A program made the translations under genes and the position numbers. Below, piece after piece: positions 63,898 through 64,000 of a stretch of DNA of 64,000 bases. The notes beneath the pieces were generated by a model that saw only the letters and a list, made by a program, of their open reading frames with translations, ran no database searches and was not told the DNA's origin. Every line of letters begins with the position of its first letter. Position 1 is the first letter of the stretch. This stretch comes from an uncultured Leptolinea sp. (GTDB taxonomy: Bacteria; Chloroflexota; Anaerolineae; Anaerolineales; Anaerolineaceae), in contig CAIKMQ010000032.1 in NCBI GenBank assembly GCA_903828565.1, positions 186,001 to 250,000 of the forward strand, in the 5' to 3' direction.

Positions 63898-64000
63898 TCA
63901 CTCGAACGATACGAGCATATCGTTGAATTGAACTTTTTGTCCGTCCGTCACATGCACTGCTTTGACCACAGCATCCACGGGGGATTTGATGGAGTTTTTC
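63898..64000 (-). CDS. Biotin/lipoyl attachment domain protein, C-terminal fragment (cut by window edge)
   Basis: The minus-strand frame at the window end encodes at least 33 residues and a stop, beginning with KNSIKSPVDAVVKAVHVTDG and ending QKVQFNDMLVSFE. This matches the end of a biotin carboxyl carrier domain (biotinyl domain C-terminal half, after the AMKM motif, which would lie outside the window). It precedes the decarboxylase beta subunit by 7 nt and should carry the biotin that shuttles carboxyl groups to it. The upstream part, including any carboxyltransferase gene, is not visible. Confidence 0.8.
   Translation of the reverse strand, partial: KNSIKSPVDAVVKAVHVTDGQKVQFNDMLVSFE

Overview
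The window reads as ordinary, densely packed bacterial chromosome. It has about 62 protein genes and two tRNA genes, with no insertion sequence, prophage or CRISPR array seen. The gene set suggests an anaerobic or facultative heterotroph of the Chloroflexota, most likely Anaerolineae-like. This is inferred from the ferredoxin-dependent 2-oxoacid oxidoreductase, a tungsten-type aldehyde:ferredoxin oxidoreductase, a Tad pilus locus without an outer-membrane secretin, a transaldolase-glucose-6-phosphate isomerase fusion, polyphosphate glucokinase, a COG4260-type SPFH protein and multi-GAF phosphatases. No rRNA or marker-gene comparison could be run.

Layout. 0-6 kb: korAB end, then a partner-switching module (STAS antagonist, anti-sigma-type kinase, six-GAF PP2C phosphatase). 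6-10 kb, minus strand: argF-rocD-pyk, then a 65-bp tandem repeat abutting tRNA-Gly(CCC). 10-16 kb: a polytopic membrane protein, aldehyde:ferredoxin oxidoreductase with a MoaD-like protein, and prenyl synthase with type 2 IPP isomerase. 16-20 kb: acyl carrier protein, sucCD, and a two-gene unit with an SPFH protein carrying a C-terminal HTH. 20-25 kb: flp-cpaB-cpaF-tadB-tadC. 25-29 kb: comF-like gene, hpf, and a folate group (folE, folB, folK, pteridine reductase-like SDR). 29-37 kb: an HMA protein, then tkt-rpiB-tal/pgi-ruvX-mltG-ppgK. 37-39 kb: sodA-ferredoxin and an EamA transporter. 39-46 kb, minus: cinA-like, deaminase-CYTH fusion, glgA, glgC, malQ as one overlapping operon. 46-49 kb: yraN, miaA and an acyl-CoA ligase. 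49-58 kb, minus: ftsH, HAD, efp, and a chain hsp20-lon-PHP/AlbA-GNAT-mogA. 58-61 kb: tRNA-Arg(TCT) and two unrecognised genes. 61-64 kb: part of an operon for a biotin-dependent sodium-pumping decarboxylase with a cyclase-family hydrolase and a GNAT-like protein.

How it fits together. Ferredoxin-linked 2-oxoacid and aldehyde oxidation, succinyl-CoA synthetase and pyruvate kinase imply fermentative or syntrophic carbon flow with substrate-level ATP. The pentose-phosphate operon with ppgK, and the glycogen operon, handle sugar entry and storage. The decarboxylase operon could add a sodium gradient. The most unusual items are the SPFH-HTH protein with its partner, the deaminase-CYTH fusion inside a glycogen operon, the tRNA-derived tandem repeat, a possibly leaderless IPP isomerase gene under a 13-bp dyad, and the decarboxylase operon with unassigned substrate.
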